Below are positions 1 through 8,235 of a stretch of DNA of 64,000 nucleotides, one piece after another. The notes below the pieces were generated by a model, which was not told where the DNA came from, did not search any database, and was given only the letters and a program-made list of their open reading frames with translations. Position numbers and translations under genes: made by a program. The first letter of the stretch is position 1, and every line of letters begins with the position of its first letter. The DNA is taken from NCBI GenBank assembly GCA_965140735.1, contig OZ223306.1:2108001-2172000 (forward strand). Direction: 5' to 3'. Origin of the DNA: Fusibacter_A sp965140735 (GTDB lineage Bacteria; Bacillota; Clostridia; Peptostreptococcales; Acidaminobacteraceae).

Positions 1-631
1 TCTTAGTGACGCTTCTAAGCTGATTCATTTTGATACTACGCTCTTTTTTTGTCGTTAAAAGACGCATAATAGGTGGTTGTATCATAGGTATTAGTGCCAT
101 ATAAGAATACGCCGCCACCGCTATAGGCGCTACCAGTTCGGGAGCAAGGTTATTGGCCATATAAATCGCTGTTGGACCATCTGCTCCACCAATAATACCG
201 ATGGCAGCTGCCTGCTTAACCGTAAAAAGACTCGTTATATTGGCCAATGTAAATGCTGCGAAAATACCAAACTGTGCTGCAGCTCCAACTACCAAGCTAA
301 TCGGATTGGCAATAAGAGGTGCAAAATCCGTCATAGCACCAACTGCTAAAAACATCAAACATGGAAAAACACTGCTTTTGACACCACTGTAGATAATACG
401 CAATATCCCCGAAGCATACCACGCTTCTGCTTCTTGCATAAGGTCGGCTCCTGGCAGATTCGCTAAGAAAATACCAAACGCAATTGGTAATAACAAAAGA
501 GGTTCAAATTTTTTCCAAATCGCCAGATAGATCAGTACAAAGGAGATGGAAATCATTATTCCGCTTTGCCAAGTCATCGCTGCAAAACCCGATCTTGCCA
601 CCATTTCCTCTAATACAGTTATAAAATTCAT
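1..631 (-). CDS. oadB: Na+-translocating decarboxylase beta subunit (OadB/GcdB/MmdB family), 3' end outside window
   Basis: Reading inward from an ATG at 629-631 gives about 210 residues with no stop before the window edge, so the C-terminal half is missing. The protein is very hydrophobic and carries the family signature GGADGPTAIY, whose aspartate is a Na+-site residue in this family. It is the membrane subunit that couples decarboxylation of carboxybiotin to Na+ export. A GGAGG-like site precedes the start, and the gene sits 10 bp behind the biotin carrier gene, so the two are cotranscribed. The substrate (oxaloacetate, methylmalonyl-CoA or glutaconyl-CoA) cannot be told because the carboxyltransferase subunit is not in the window. 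Confidence 0.93.
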   Translation of the reverse strand, partial: MNFITVLEEMVARSGFAAMTWQSGIMISISFVLIYLAIWKKFEPLLLLPIAFGIFLANLPGADLMQEAEAWYASGILRIIYSGVKSSVFPCLMFLAVGAMTDFAPLIANPISLVVGAAAQFGIFAAFTLANITSLFTVKQAAAIGIIGGADGPTAIYMANNLAPELVAPIAVAAYSYMALIPMIQPPIMRLLTTKKERSIKMNQLRSVTK

Positions 632-641
632 TGCTTCCTCC

Positions 642-1064
642 TTATTTCAGGATTGCAAGGGTTACATGCGATTCGACGACATCGCCCTTCTTCACCATAA
701 TTGAAACTACATCACCATCAATAGGTGAGACAATTTCATTTTCCATCTTCATTGCTTCCAGAATGAACAATACTTGACCAGCTTTAACGGATTGACCCTT
801 GGATACTTTCACATCTAACACATTGCCTGGCATTGGGCTAAGCACTGTGTTTTCAGATTGGTTCGATGCTTTTGGCCTAGACACGTTGTTCTTCGATGTT
901 GCACTAGAGACTTTAGGTTGTGATGCCACAACAGGTTCTGATCTAATAGGCTCTGGTTCATTTTGAGGGGTTATAGCCGCCTCTCTCGTTAGCGGTTGAT
1001 AATCAGGGACTTTCTCCAACTCAATTTCATATTTTTTCCCATTAAGTGTTGCTATATATTTCAT
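642..1064 (-). CDS. Biotin carboxyl carrier protein of a decarboxylase sodium pump
   Basis: A 140-residue protein with a charged N-terminus, a Pro/Ser/Asn-rich linker at about residues 25-75, and a C-terminal biotinyl domain containing the EAMKMEN motif, whose second Lys is biotinylated. The glycine/valine-rich strand pattern of a lipoyl/biotinyl barrel surrounds it. This is the gamma subunit type of glutaconyl-CoA or methylmalonyl-CoA decarboxylase, carrying CO2 from the soluble transferase to the membrane beta subunit. It is flanked by the membrane anchor gene upstream and the beta subunit gene downstream on the same strand. An AGAGGAAGG site precedes the ATG. Confidence 0.93.
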   Translation of the reverse strand: MKYIATLNGKKYEIELEKVPDYQPLTREAAITPQNEPEPIRSEPVVASQPKVSSATSKNNVSRPKASNQSENTVLSPMPGNVLDVKVSKGQSVKAGQVLFILEAMKMENEIVSPIDGDVVSIMVKKGDVVESHVTLAILK

Positions 1065-1123
1065 GCTTTAACCTTCCTCTCGACAAATTTACATATCTCA
1101 CACTTTTATATACCTTTTTCAGT

Positions 1124-1420
1124 TCACGATTTAATTTCCTTTATTTCAACCACGCGATATTGCTGAAGTGACGTATTCACCTCTTCAATAACAGCTGCAA
1201 TTAAAACAGCATAAATTTCCTCACTTAAATCAGAATCATCTTCAATTACCATAATGGGTGGTGGCTGACTATTTTTCTGTCCGCCGCCAAACACTACTAT
1301 TCCCTTTGAAAAAATGATAATGACCAAAGCGAGTAATATCAACGCAGACATTACAATAGAAATGCCTAGAGCTGATACCATTAGCGATTCTCTTATGGTC
1401 ATTGTACTTGATTCCCACAT
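1124..1420 (-). CDS. OadG-like small membrane subunit of decarboxylase pump
   Basis: A 98-residue protein with one N-terminal membrane segment at about residues 15-38, then a Pro-rich linker and an acidic, helical C-terminus. This is the usual plan of the gamma/delta anchor subunit (OadG, MmdD, GcdD) that tethers the carboxyltransferase to the beta subunit. The ATG at 1418-1420 follows an AGAGGGAGGTG site at good distance; a second Met seven residues in is an alternative start. It is the first gene of this operon in the window, 60 bp before the biotin carrier gene. Identification rests on size, topology and context because the family is poorly conserved. Confidence 0.8.
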   Translation of the reverse strand: MWESSTMTIRESLMVSALGISIVMSALILLALVIIIFSKGIVVFGGGQKNSQPPPIMVIEDDSDLSEEIYAVLIAAVIEEVNTSLQQYRVVEIKEIKS

Positions 1421-1478
1421 ACTCTAATTCACCTCCCTCTTTACCTCACAAACTCAAAACCATTAATCACATTTTGAA

Positions 1479-1503
1479 CATTCCGCATTACGGAATGCAT
1501 TCC
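1479..1503. promoter_or_regulatory. Overlapping palindromes in the decarboxylase operon leader
   Basis: CATTCCG and CGGAATG form a 7-bp inverted repeat around CATTA at 1479-1497. It overlaps a perfect 12-bp palindrome, GGAATGCATTCC, at 1492-1503. They lie about 100 bp downstream of the predicted start of transcription of the decarboxylase operon and 60-80 bp before the first gene. The arrangement looks like a repressor operator acting as a roadblock; the protein is unknown. Confidence 0.5.
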
Positions 1504-1604
1504 ATTTTAGAGGCTTAATTTTACCAGACAAACAGCACTGCCATTTTCTGGTTAAAATCAATTTAATACTATTGTTAAATATTTGACTATTTCAATTCAA
1601 ATCA

Positions 1605-1633
1605 ATATTAGCACACGTTAAATAACCTGTCAA
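1605..1633 (-). promoter_or_regulatory. Sigma-A promoter of the decarboxylase operon
   Basis: On the minus strand TTGACA (1633-1628) is followed after exactly 17 bp by TAATAT (1610-1605). This near-consensus promoter points at the OadG-like gene and predicts a leader of roughly 180 nt. The rest of the 548-bp gap up to 1968 holds the palindromes at 1479-1503 and an extended -10 box, TGATATAAT, near 1867-1875 facing the plus-strand gene at 1969. Confidence 0.75.
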
Positions 1634-1968
1634 TCGCATAATCTCGATTACGATTCCTATTATGTATTTACGCAATCAAGGCGCCTAGCTTAATATACCT
1701 GCTTTTAGTTATTTGTACATTCAAAAAAAATATTTTCATGAAACTTTACATTTCATAATACTTTTGCTTTTTCATCAAATTCGGTTATGAGGTTTCATTG
1801 TTTTATTAGAACTTTATGTACTTCCAAATTACAAAAATGAGTTGATTGTGTTCAATAATTTTTTGTGATATAATCCAAAATGGATAAATTACATATCACA
1901 CACTCAAGTACACTTTACCAGTTCATGTTATTTAATCAACATCTATTAGCGAATGAGAGGTTATTATC

Positions 1969-2781
1969 ATGAATGTTAAGACGTTATTTTTTAGCCCTAC
2001 AAATACGACCGAAAAAACGGTTACAAGAATCGCATCTCAAATAAATGATTTGCTAAACGGCTCTCGCCATTGTGAATCTTACAATTTTACGTGCCCCTGT
2101 TTCAGGAGTACCATGCCTCATTATACGTCAAAAGACATTGTCATTGTTGGTGTTCCCGTGTATGCGGGTCGTGTACCCAATATTCTTCTTGATGCTTTGT
2201 CTCGCGTTGAAGGCAATAATGCCTTAGCTATTGCAGTCGTTTCGTATGGCAACCGAAATTATGACGATGCTCTAATTGAACTCAAGGATATTTTGTGTAC
2301 CCAGAAATTTAAAGTGATCGCAGCAGCCGCATATATTGGTGAGCATTCCTTTTCAAAAACGCTTGCTAAGGACAGACCCGATGTTATTGACTTTCAAGAT
2401 GCCGATGATTTTGCAGTTCGCATTGTAAAAAGAATCCAAAATCATACGTATTCAGATCCTGTCATCGTCTCTGGAAATACACCTTATAGGCCATATTACC
2501 GACCTAAAGATCCAGCAGGTAATCCTGTGGATATCCGCAAGGTAACGCCTAAAACCAATGAACTCTGTATTGATTGTAAAAAATGCGTTAATATTTGCCC
2601 TATGGGTTCTATTCCATATGATGCACCAAAGACGCTCACAAATATTTGCATTAAATGCGGTGCCTGTATTAAAAGTTGCCCTGTAAATGCTAAGTATTAT
2701 GATGATGAGAATTACCTTCGACATAAGACTGAGCTTGAAATTGAATTTTCAGAACGTAAAGTGCCAGAACATTTCTTTTAG
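1969..2781 (+). CDS. Flavodoxin-like protein with two [4Fe-4S] ferredoxin clusters
   Basis: A 270-residue protein of the EFR1-type. The N-terminal half is a flavodoxin fold beginning with the FMN phosphate-binding loop FFSPTNTTEKT at about residues 7-17 and the strand IVIVGVPVYAGRVP near 55. The C-terminal part has two ferredoxin motifs, CIDCKKCVNICP and CIKCGACIKSCP, each with the final Cys-Pro that binds a 4Fe-4S cluster. It should shuttle electrons in the cytoplasm; the partners are not known. It stands alone, reads away from the decarboxylase operon and is followed by a bidirectional terminator. An AGAGG site precedes the ATG. Confidence 0.88.
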   Translation: MNVKTLFFSPTNTTEKTVTRIASQINDLLNGSRHCESYNFTCPCFRSTMPHYTSKDIVIVGVPVYAGRVPNILLDALSRVEGNNALAIAVVSYGNRNYDDALIELKDILCTQKFKVIAAAAYIGEHSFSKTLAKDRPDVIDFQDADDFAVRIVKRIQNHTYSDPVIVSGNTPYRPYYRPKDPAGNPVDIRKVTPKTNELCIDCKKCVNICPMGSIPYDAPKTLTNICIKCGACIKSCPVNAKYYDDENYLRHKTELEIEFSERKVPEHFF

Positions 2782-2790
2782 CCCAAATAA

Positions 2791-2833
2791 AAGACGCAGG
2801 CTCCACCATAGTTAGGTAGAGACCTGCGTTTTT
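2791..2833. terminator. Bidirectional rho-independent terminator
   Basis: ACGCAGG at 2794-2800 pairs with CCTGCGT at 2823-2829, extended by CTC/GAG inside, with a T-run on the plus side and A-rich sequence on the other. It separates the convergent ferredoxin and histidine kinase genes. Confidence 0.85.
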
Positions 2834-2834
2834 A

Positions 2835-4601
2835 TCATTTTCTTAATTTATCCACGACACTCTTGTTAGGAAGTAGAATTTCAAAAGTTGTGCCCTGTCC
2901 TGGGGTACTTATCACAGAAATCTTCCCTTTATAAAGTAAAACAATGTGTTTCACTATGGAGAGCCCAAGACCTGTTCCCCCTTGTGATCGGCTCCTACCT
3001 TTATCTACTCTATAGAATCTTTCAAATAGTCTTTCTTTATGCACTTCTGAAAATCCAATGCCCGTATCCTTAACTAAAATTTGAATCCAAGGATTCTTTT
3101 CGCTAATGACAACTTCAACTTGACCTTTTTCAGTGTATTTTATGGCATTATCGATGAGATTAATAAACATTTGTTTAATGCGATCTCTATTAGCAGATAT
3201 TACATAATCCTCTTCAACTCTAAATTTTAAAGTAAGATTCTTTTCATCTGCTTTCGATGCAAGCATTTCAATGACTTCTTCTAAAACGGCTTTGAGATTA
3301 GCTTCTGAATTTTCACTGTCTCGATCCATACTTTCAATTTCAGAAAGCAACAAGATATCCGTAATCAATCGATGTAATCTATCAGATTCTATCTCTATGA
3401 TATCTAAAAAACGCATGGCTGTATTTTGATCATTGATTGCACCCTGTTTTAAAGTGTCAACGAATCCTTTAATTGAGGTCAATGGCGTTTTAAGTTCATG
3501 GGAAACATTGGATACAAAATCGCTTCTCATCTGTTCAAGCTTCCTAATTTGCGTAACATCTTGTATAACAACAATACTCCCTATCGTTTCGTTGTTTGCT
3601 GTCCTTATCGGATTGATGTAAATTCTAAGAATCTTATCAAGATGCACATATGGCAGTTCTTTAATTTGAGAAATGCCTTGGTTCATTGAAATTTCAACCA
3701 TCTCAGCGACTTCATCATTCCTTATAATTTTATACATTGATTCATTTTCAACGACATAGTCTTCTGGTAGATTTAAAATTTCAAAACTGATTTTATTAAT
3801 CATCAAGATATTTCTGCTTTTATCAATGGCAATAATACCGTTGATCATACTGTTGAGTATGGATTCCAGTTCACTATTTCTACTGGTGATCTCACTGATG
3901 GATTTTTCGAGATTCTTACTCATCAGGTTAAAAGACTCCGTCAAAAGACCGATTTGATCTTTAGATTGATTGTAAATTTTCTTGCCATATTCACCATTTG
4001 CAATTAAATTTGCAGCTTCAGTTAACTGATAAAGAGGCCCTGTTATCCTCCTCGTGACTATAAAAGAAATAAAAACAGCCATTAAGGCAGTAAAAATAAT
4101 CGCTACAATTGAATAACTTCTAACTGCTTTGGTAATGGAATCGATATCAATAAGTGGCTTAGAGATTCGAATGAAGTATTTCTCATCTCCAATTGTGATC
4201 TTTTGTGCCACGTATAAGTAATCTGTTTTTAGCGTATTACTAAATCTCTTGGTAGTGGCGGGCTCACCCGTCTCATTTGTCTCAATAATTTCTTCTCTAT
4301 TTAAATGATTATTCATCACCTTTGGATCCTCATCAGAATCCGCTAAAACAACGCCTTCTTCATTTATGATGGTTACCCTTGCATTAACACTTTCTTTAAT
4401 TTCTTCGCAAAAGCTTTGAAAGTCAAATGCACCATGATAAGATACTTTTAATAAATTTTCTGCCATTTTAACTTCATTTGTTAAGTTGGTTTCATGTTGA
4501 ATAAGCATTGCATTTATCAAAGAATTATTCGTAATCATCACAAATGAAAATGTCAAGATCGCAATGACAATGATAAAAGTTCCCAAAATCTTTTTTCTCA
4601 T
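2835..4601 (-). CDS. PhoR/WalK-type sensor histidine kinase
   Basis: A 588-residue membrane kinase. Membrane segments lie at about residues 5-27 and 163-183 and enclose an extracytoplasmic sensor domain. Then come a HAMP linker (about 184-236), a PAS domain (about 243-348), a HisKA domain with the phospho-acceptor His368 in VSHELKTPLTS, and a HATPase domain with its N box (NLIDNAIKY) and glycine boxes (DTGIGF, GGTGLGLSI). The layout is that of PhoR, with phosphate limitation a possible but unproven signal. The partner regulator lies just upstream with a 44-bp gap, so they form one operon. An AAGGAGC site precedes the ATG. Confidence 0.93.
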   Translation of the reverse strand: MRKKILGTFIIVIAILTFSFVMITNNSLINAMLIQHETNLTNEVKMAENLLKVSYHGAFDFQSFCEEIKESVNARVTIINEEGVVLADSDEDPKVMNNHLNREEIIETNETGEPATTKRFSNTLKTDYLYVAQKITIGDEKYFIRISKPLIDIDSITKAVRSYSIVAIIFTALMAVFISFIVTRRITGPLYQLTEAANLIANGEYGKKIYNQSKDQIGLLTESFNLMSKNLEKSISEITSRNSELESILNSMINGIIAIDKSRNILMINKISFEILNLPEDYVVENESMYKIIRNDEVAEMVEISMNQGISQIKELPYVHLDKILRIYINPIRTANNETIGSIVVIQDVTQIRKLEQMRSDFVSNVSHELKTPLTSIKGFVDTLKQGAINDQNTAMRFLDIIEIESDRLHRLITDILLLSEIESMDRDSENSEANLKAVLEEVIEMLASKADEKNLTLKFRVEEDYVISANRDRIKQMFINLIDNAIKYTEKGQVEVVISEKNPWIQILVKDTGIGFSEVHKERLFERFYRVDKGRSRSQGGTGLGLSIVKHIVLLYKGKISVISTPGQGTTFEILLPNKSVVDKLRK

Positions 4602-4645
4602 TTAAAGCTCCTTATAATCATGAGGTTCACTATAACTTAACATCA

Positions 4646-5344
4646 TCAAGGTTTAAATTTGTAGCCGATCCCTCTTACGGTTATAATCAGTTCAGGATTC
4701 TTATCATCTTCTTCAACTTTTTTTCGAAGTTGTCTGATATGAACATCCACAGTTCTTGTTTCGCCCACATAATCATAGCCCCATATGGATTCAAGAAGTT
4801 CCTCTCTGGTATACACCCTTCCAGGTGACTTCATCAATTTCTCTAAAAGTTCAAATTCCTTAAGTGTCAAAATAAGTTCAACACTGTCTTTAAAAATCTG
4901 ATGTGTTTCTGTATTGATTGAAAGCCCTTCTTTATTAATCAATACATTTGAACTCGTAGGTTGCTCCCTGAGTTCAGCCCTTCTGAGCACGGCTTTAACT
5001 CTCGAGATAAGTTCTCTCGTTCTGAAAGGCTTACCAATATAATCATCAGCACCCATTTCGAGACCGATAACCGCATCAATTTCTTCGTTTTTTGCAGTCA
5101 GCATAATCACAGGTAATCTAGCATGCTCTGATTGTCTTATTTTACGGAGGACTTCTATACCATCTATCCCTGGTAACATCAAATCCAAAATAACACCATC
5201 TAGAGTTTGACTCTCTAAGATTTCCATTGCTTCTTCGCCCGATTCCGCTTGGACCACCTCATAGCCATTGCCTTCTAAATTGTACCTTAACAGTTCTAAA
5301 ATATGAATTTCATCATCTACTATTAATATCTTATTCTTTTTCAT
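4646..5344 (-). CDS. OmpR/PhoB-family response regulator
   Basis: A 232-residue regulator. The receiver domain has the acidic pair DDE near residue 9, the phospho-acceptor Asp in ILDLMLPGIDG at about 54, the conserved Thr in MLTAKNE and Lys in GKPFR. The C-terminal winged helix ends with the family pattern VDVHIRQLRKKVEED...VRGIGYKF. It is the partner of the following kinase. The start follows TAGAGGTGA. The promoter should lie in 5345-5504, shared with the divergent MATE gene; an extended AT-rich TATAAT-type box is present there but no clean -35 box was seen. Confidence 0.95.
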   Translation of the reverse strand: MKKNKILIVDDEIHILELLRYNLEGNGYEVVQAESGEEAMEILESQTLDGVILDLMLPGIDGIEVLRKIRQSEHARLPVIMLTAKNEEIDAVIGLEMGADDYIGKPFRTRELISRVKAVLRRAELREQPTSSNVLINKEGLSINTETHQIFKDSVELILTLKEFELLEKLMKSPGRVYTREELLESIWGYDYVGETRTVDVHIRQLRKKVEEDDKNPELIITVRGIGYKFKP

Positions 5345-5504
5345 CTAATCACCTCTATATAATATTGTCCACTCCTACATGAATCATTATACACCACCAT
5401 TGTATAATAGAACTTAAAACAAACACAAGGAAATTTATAATTCTTTATCTTCTGCTCAACAAATTGTATAATATCCTTAGGGTTACGAATATTCAGGAGG
5501 ACAT

Positions 5505-6866
5505 ATGATTTCACTTGGTTATAAAAAAAATATCACATTCTATAAAACACTCTTTGCCATTGCAATTCCAATTGTTTTGCAACAAATGATTTCTGCATCA
5601 CTCAATCTGGTAGATAACGTTATGATTGGACAGTTAGGGGCAACTAATATCGCTTCTGTTGGCCTTGCCAATCAAGTCTTTTTTTTAATGACGTTAATCT
5701 TATTCGGTACGTATAGTGGCGTTAGCATTTATATCGCACAGTACTGGGGCAACCAAGAACTTAGTAAGATCAAACACGTGATGGTTATCGGAATCACGTT
5801 TGGCACATTAGTTTCAAGTGTTTTTTTTGGGCTGTCCTTCTTTAACTCAAAGGGGATACTGGACTTGTTTTCAAACGATCCTCAAGTTATCGCTCTGGGT
5901 TCAAAATACCTCAGAATAGTGAGCATTAGCTATATATTAACTGCTCTGAGTTTTGCATATGGATTTTCCTCAAGAAGTATCGGTCGGGCAAAATTACCCA
6001 TGTATGCAAGTGCGATTTCATTGATACTGAATACAATTTTAAACTATGCTCTCATCTTTGGCCATTTTGGATTCAAGGCATACGGCATTGAAGGGGCTGC
6101 TATGGCAACCTTAATTGCCAGAATTGTAGAACTCACTATCATTTTGTTCAGTATCTACTCGAGTTCACCTGTCCTAGCTGTAAAGGTAAAAGACTTTTTC
6201 GATGTTAAATGGGCCACTGTGAAACAAGTTTTTAAAACAGCTTTTCCTGTGATTCTAAACGAAACCTTTTGGGCTCTTGGCATGACCACTTATGCCTTTG
6301 TTTATGCCCATATTAGCACGGATGCCATGGCTTCTGTACAGATTTCAAACATCATCAACAGTCTCTTTATGGTGGCTAGTTTCGGGCTTGGAAATGCTTC
6401 TTCTGTCATGCTAGGGAATCTCCTAGGCGCAAATAAGATCGATGATGCCATTGAATACAACACACGCTTTTTAACTTTATCCGCCATGTTTGGCATCTTA
6501 ATCGGAATTTTAATCATACTCCTTGCCCCTTTAATGATTCACACGTTCTTTAAATTAACACCGGAAGTGAGTCGAATCACAATTAACACTATGCGGGTTA
6601 TGGCACTCTTTATGCCGTTTAAATTCTACAGTACCATCATTATAATTGGCACTTTCAGAAGTGGTGGTGACACGCTGTTCTCCATGATCTTAGAAGTTAG
6701 TTGTGTCTGGTGCATAGGCGTCCCACTGGCGTTTTTAGGTGGCTTTGTTCTAAAGTATCCCGTTTACCTTGTGGTTGCCATGGTTTCACTTGAAGAAGTG
6801 ACTAAAGTGATCCTCGGAACACCACGTGTGATCTCGAAAAAATGGGCTAAGAGAATTGTGATGTAA
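5505..6866 (+). CDS. MATE-family multidrug/cation antiporter
   Basis: A 453-residue protein with about twelve hydrophobic helices, typical of the MATE family that exports drugs or metabolites in exchange for Na+ or H+. Features of the family include the N-terminal IPIVLQQMISASLNLVDN segment, the following VMIGQLG, and the matching IGTFRSGGDT segment in the second half. Length is normal. A CAGGAGGACAT site sits just before the ATG. It has its own promoter region (TATAAT at about 5468-5474) and a terminator, so it appears monocistronic. The substrate cannot be predicted. Confidence 0.92.
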   Translation: MISLGYKKNITFYKTLFAIAIPIVLQQMISASLNLVDNVMIGQLGATNIASVGLANQVFFLMTLILFGTYSGVSIYIAQYWGNQELSKIKHVMVIGITFGTLVSSVFFGLSFFNSKGILDLFSNDPQVIALGSKYLRIVSISYILTALSFAYGFSSRSIGRAKLPMYASAISLILNTILNYALIFGHFGFKAYGIEGAAMATLIARIVELTIILFSIYSSSPVLAVKVKDFFDVKWATVKQVFKTAFPVILNETFWALGMTTYAFVYAHISTDAMASVQISNIINSLFMVASFGLGNASSVMLGNLLGANKIDDAIEYNTRFLTLSAMFGILIGILIILLAPLMIHTFFKLTPEVSRITINTMRVMALFMPFKFYSTIIIIGTFRSGGDTLFSMILEVSCVWCIGVPLAFLGGFVLKYPVYLVVAMVSLEEVTKVILGTPRVISKKWAKRIVM

Positions 6867-6921
6867 GCCCAATCCTTTAAAATTAATCTTTAAATTTTTT
6901 TGAAATTAGAATATAAAAAAA

Positions 6922-7006
6922 GCTATTCACCATAAAATATACCCTATAAACTTGACGTTTAAAATGAAGTCAAGTCTATAGGGGTATTTTTTTGCATCGT
7001 GAATAG
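6922..7006 (+). terminator. Nested terminator hairpin after the MATE gene
   Basis: ACCCTATAAACTTGAC (6941-6956) pairs with GTCAAGTCTATAGGGGT (6969-6985) with one mismatch and is followed by a seven-T run. An outer pair GCTATTCAC / GTGAATAG encloses it. It also lies downstream of the convergent molybdenum operon and may serve both. Confidence 0.8.
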
Positions 7007-7089
7007 ATTTAATTTAATATCCAGTCGTTTTTAGGGTCTATAATTCAATACATTGTCATAAATACACGTCTGATATTTATTCAAAACCT

Positions 7090-7398
7090 CTATAACACAT
7101 ATTCAGGATGATCATGTTCTGAATGATCGTGTTCAGAATGGTCATGGTGTGAATGATCAGGTCCCTTACCCATGAAATTCATCATCTTTTCAATTGCAAC
7201 ATCTGAAAGAAACACAATCTCACTTTTTTGGCCTTTTGAGTCTTCGCCACTTAAGATAATACCGTTATCATTTTCTCTATAAAATAGTGGCACTTCTCTC
7301 TTATAGACTTTGCCAGTCTTAACGTCTGTGACTTCGAGTGTCACAACCTCTGCTTCTATTTTTTCTGGTAAAATTTCTTGTTCAATTTGCTTTTCCAT
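7090..7398 (-). CDS. Small acidic protein with His/Asp-rich metal-binding tail
   Basis: A 102-residue protein with no family I recognise. The start chosen is the ATG at 7396-7398, which overlaps the stop of the preceding gene as TAATG and follows GAGGAGGAAGCC. The body is rich in Glu and Val and looks like a small beta fold. The last 20 or so residues repeat the unit DHSEHD and contain about eight histidines, a typical soft-metal or Ni/Zn/Co chelating tail. It is the last gene of the molybdenum oxidoreductase operon. A role in metal handling or as a partner of the zinc-ribbon protein is inference. Confidence 0.75.
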   Translation of the reverse strand: MEKQIEQEILPEKIEAEVVTLEVTDVKTGKVYKREVPLFYRENDNGIILSGEDSKGQKSEIVFLSDVAIEKMMNFMGKGPDHSHHDHSEHDHSEHDHPEYVL

Positions 7399-7595
7399 TA
7401 GGCTTCCTCCTCTTCTTTTGATGGTGTCTGATCTAATATCATCCTTGCACCCATACCACATTTTGGACAACAACGCCCTTCATTTGAATCCTCACATGAG
7501 ACACAGTACTCAGTAAAACACCTAACACATTTGTAAAGGACTTGATTGAGAATTTCATTACCACATCTTTGACACATACTCGTATTGTTCGCCAT
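7398..7595 (-). CDS. Small zinc-ribbon/treble-clef protein
   Basis: A 65-residue protein built from four CxxC-type knuckles (CQRC, CVRC, CVSC, CPKC) plus further Cys, so it can bind two zinc ions, followed by an acidic tail. It overlaps the His-rich gene by one base and lies 18 bp behind the phosphatase gene, so it belongs to the molybdenum operon. I do not recognise a named family. It may be a scaffold or metal chaperone for the maturation proteins; this is inference from position. Confidence 0.75.
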   Translation of the reverse strand: MANNTSMCQRCGNEILNQVLYKCVRCFTEYCVSCEDSNEGRCCPKCGMGARMILDQTPSKEEEEA

Positions 7596-7613
7596 CTCTA
7601 TACCTCCATCATT

Positions 7614-8231
7614 TCATTCTGTAATTTCCTCTAACAGCATATTCATCGTTTTCAATCTCAGATCATTGATTTTTCCTTGTATGATGTTAATGCCACCGTA
7701 ATTTTGATTAATTTTAAACATATTTTTCATCTGAATATTTAAGAGATTGCACAGAATCATTCTGTTAACGCCAGCATGACCAACAATGACAACCGATTTA
7801 TTATCCTGTCTTATGATCTTCTCAAAAATCGGTAAAACCCTTTTACTCAAATCTATAAAACTCTCTCCACCTGGTGGTCTAAAATAACCAATATCTTGTC
7901 CTCTTGCTTTGAATTCATCTGGATAACATCTTGCAATTTCAGTAAATGTCTCTCCTTCCCATCGGCCTAAATTAATCTCTTTGAATGCTGAGATCACCTG
8001 CACGTGAATATTATTTTGAATGCCAATTTCTTTAGCAGTATCATAGGATCTCATTAAATCACTGCAATAAATGGTCTCAATGTCTTTATCTATAAAAAAC
8101 TGACCGAGTGCCTTCGCATGAATAACCCCATCTTCACTTAGAGGTAAATCAGTTTGTCCAATAAAACGACGTTGTCGATCTGTAAGTGCAGGCCTACAGT
8201 GCCTAAGTAAATATAGGGTCTTCTTTGACAT
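7614..8231 (-). CDS. Histidine phosphatase family protein (phosphoglycerate mutase-like)
   Basis: A 205-residue member of the histidine phosphatase superfamily. The catalytic RHC motif (LLRHCRP, about residues 8-14) holds the phosphorylated His. The second Arg pair is in SDLMRSYDTA near 60, and the second catalytic His is in VIVGHAGVNR near 150. The fold is shared with CobC and acid phosphatases, so the substrate is open. It lies 4 bp behind the AMP-forming ligase gene. In this operon a small phosphorylated cofactor precursor is a likely target, but nothing in the sequence proves it. An AGAGGAGTGAAGGT site precedes the ATG. Confidence 0.88.
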   Translation of the reverse strand: MSKKTLYLLRHCRPALTDRQRRFIGQTDLPLSEDGVIHAKALGQFFIDKDIETIYCSDLMRSYDTAKEIGIQNNIHVQVISAFKEINLGRWEGETFTEIARCYPDEFKARGQDIGYFRPPGGESFIDLSKRVLPIFEKIIRQDNKSVVIVGHAGVNRMILCNLLNIQMKNMFKINQNYGGINIIQGKINDLRLKTMNMLLEEITE

Positions 8232-8235
8232 ACCT

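Noticed and set aside
2452..2724. Minus-strand 90-codon frame inside the ferredoxin gene
   Set aside because: Antisense shadow of a clearly coding region with ferredoxin motifs.
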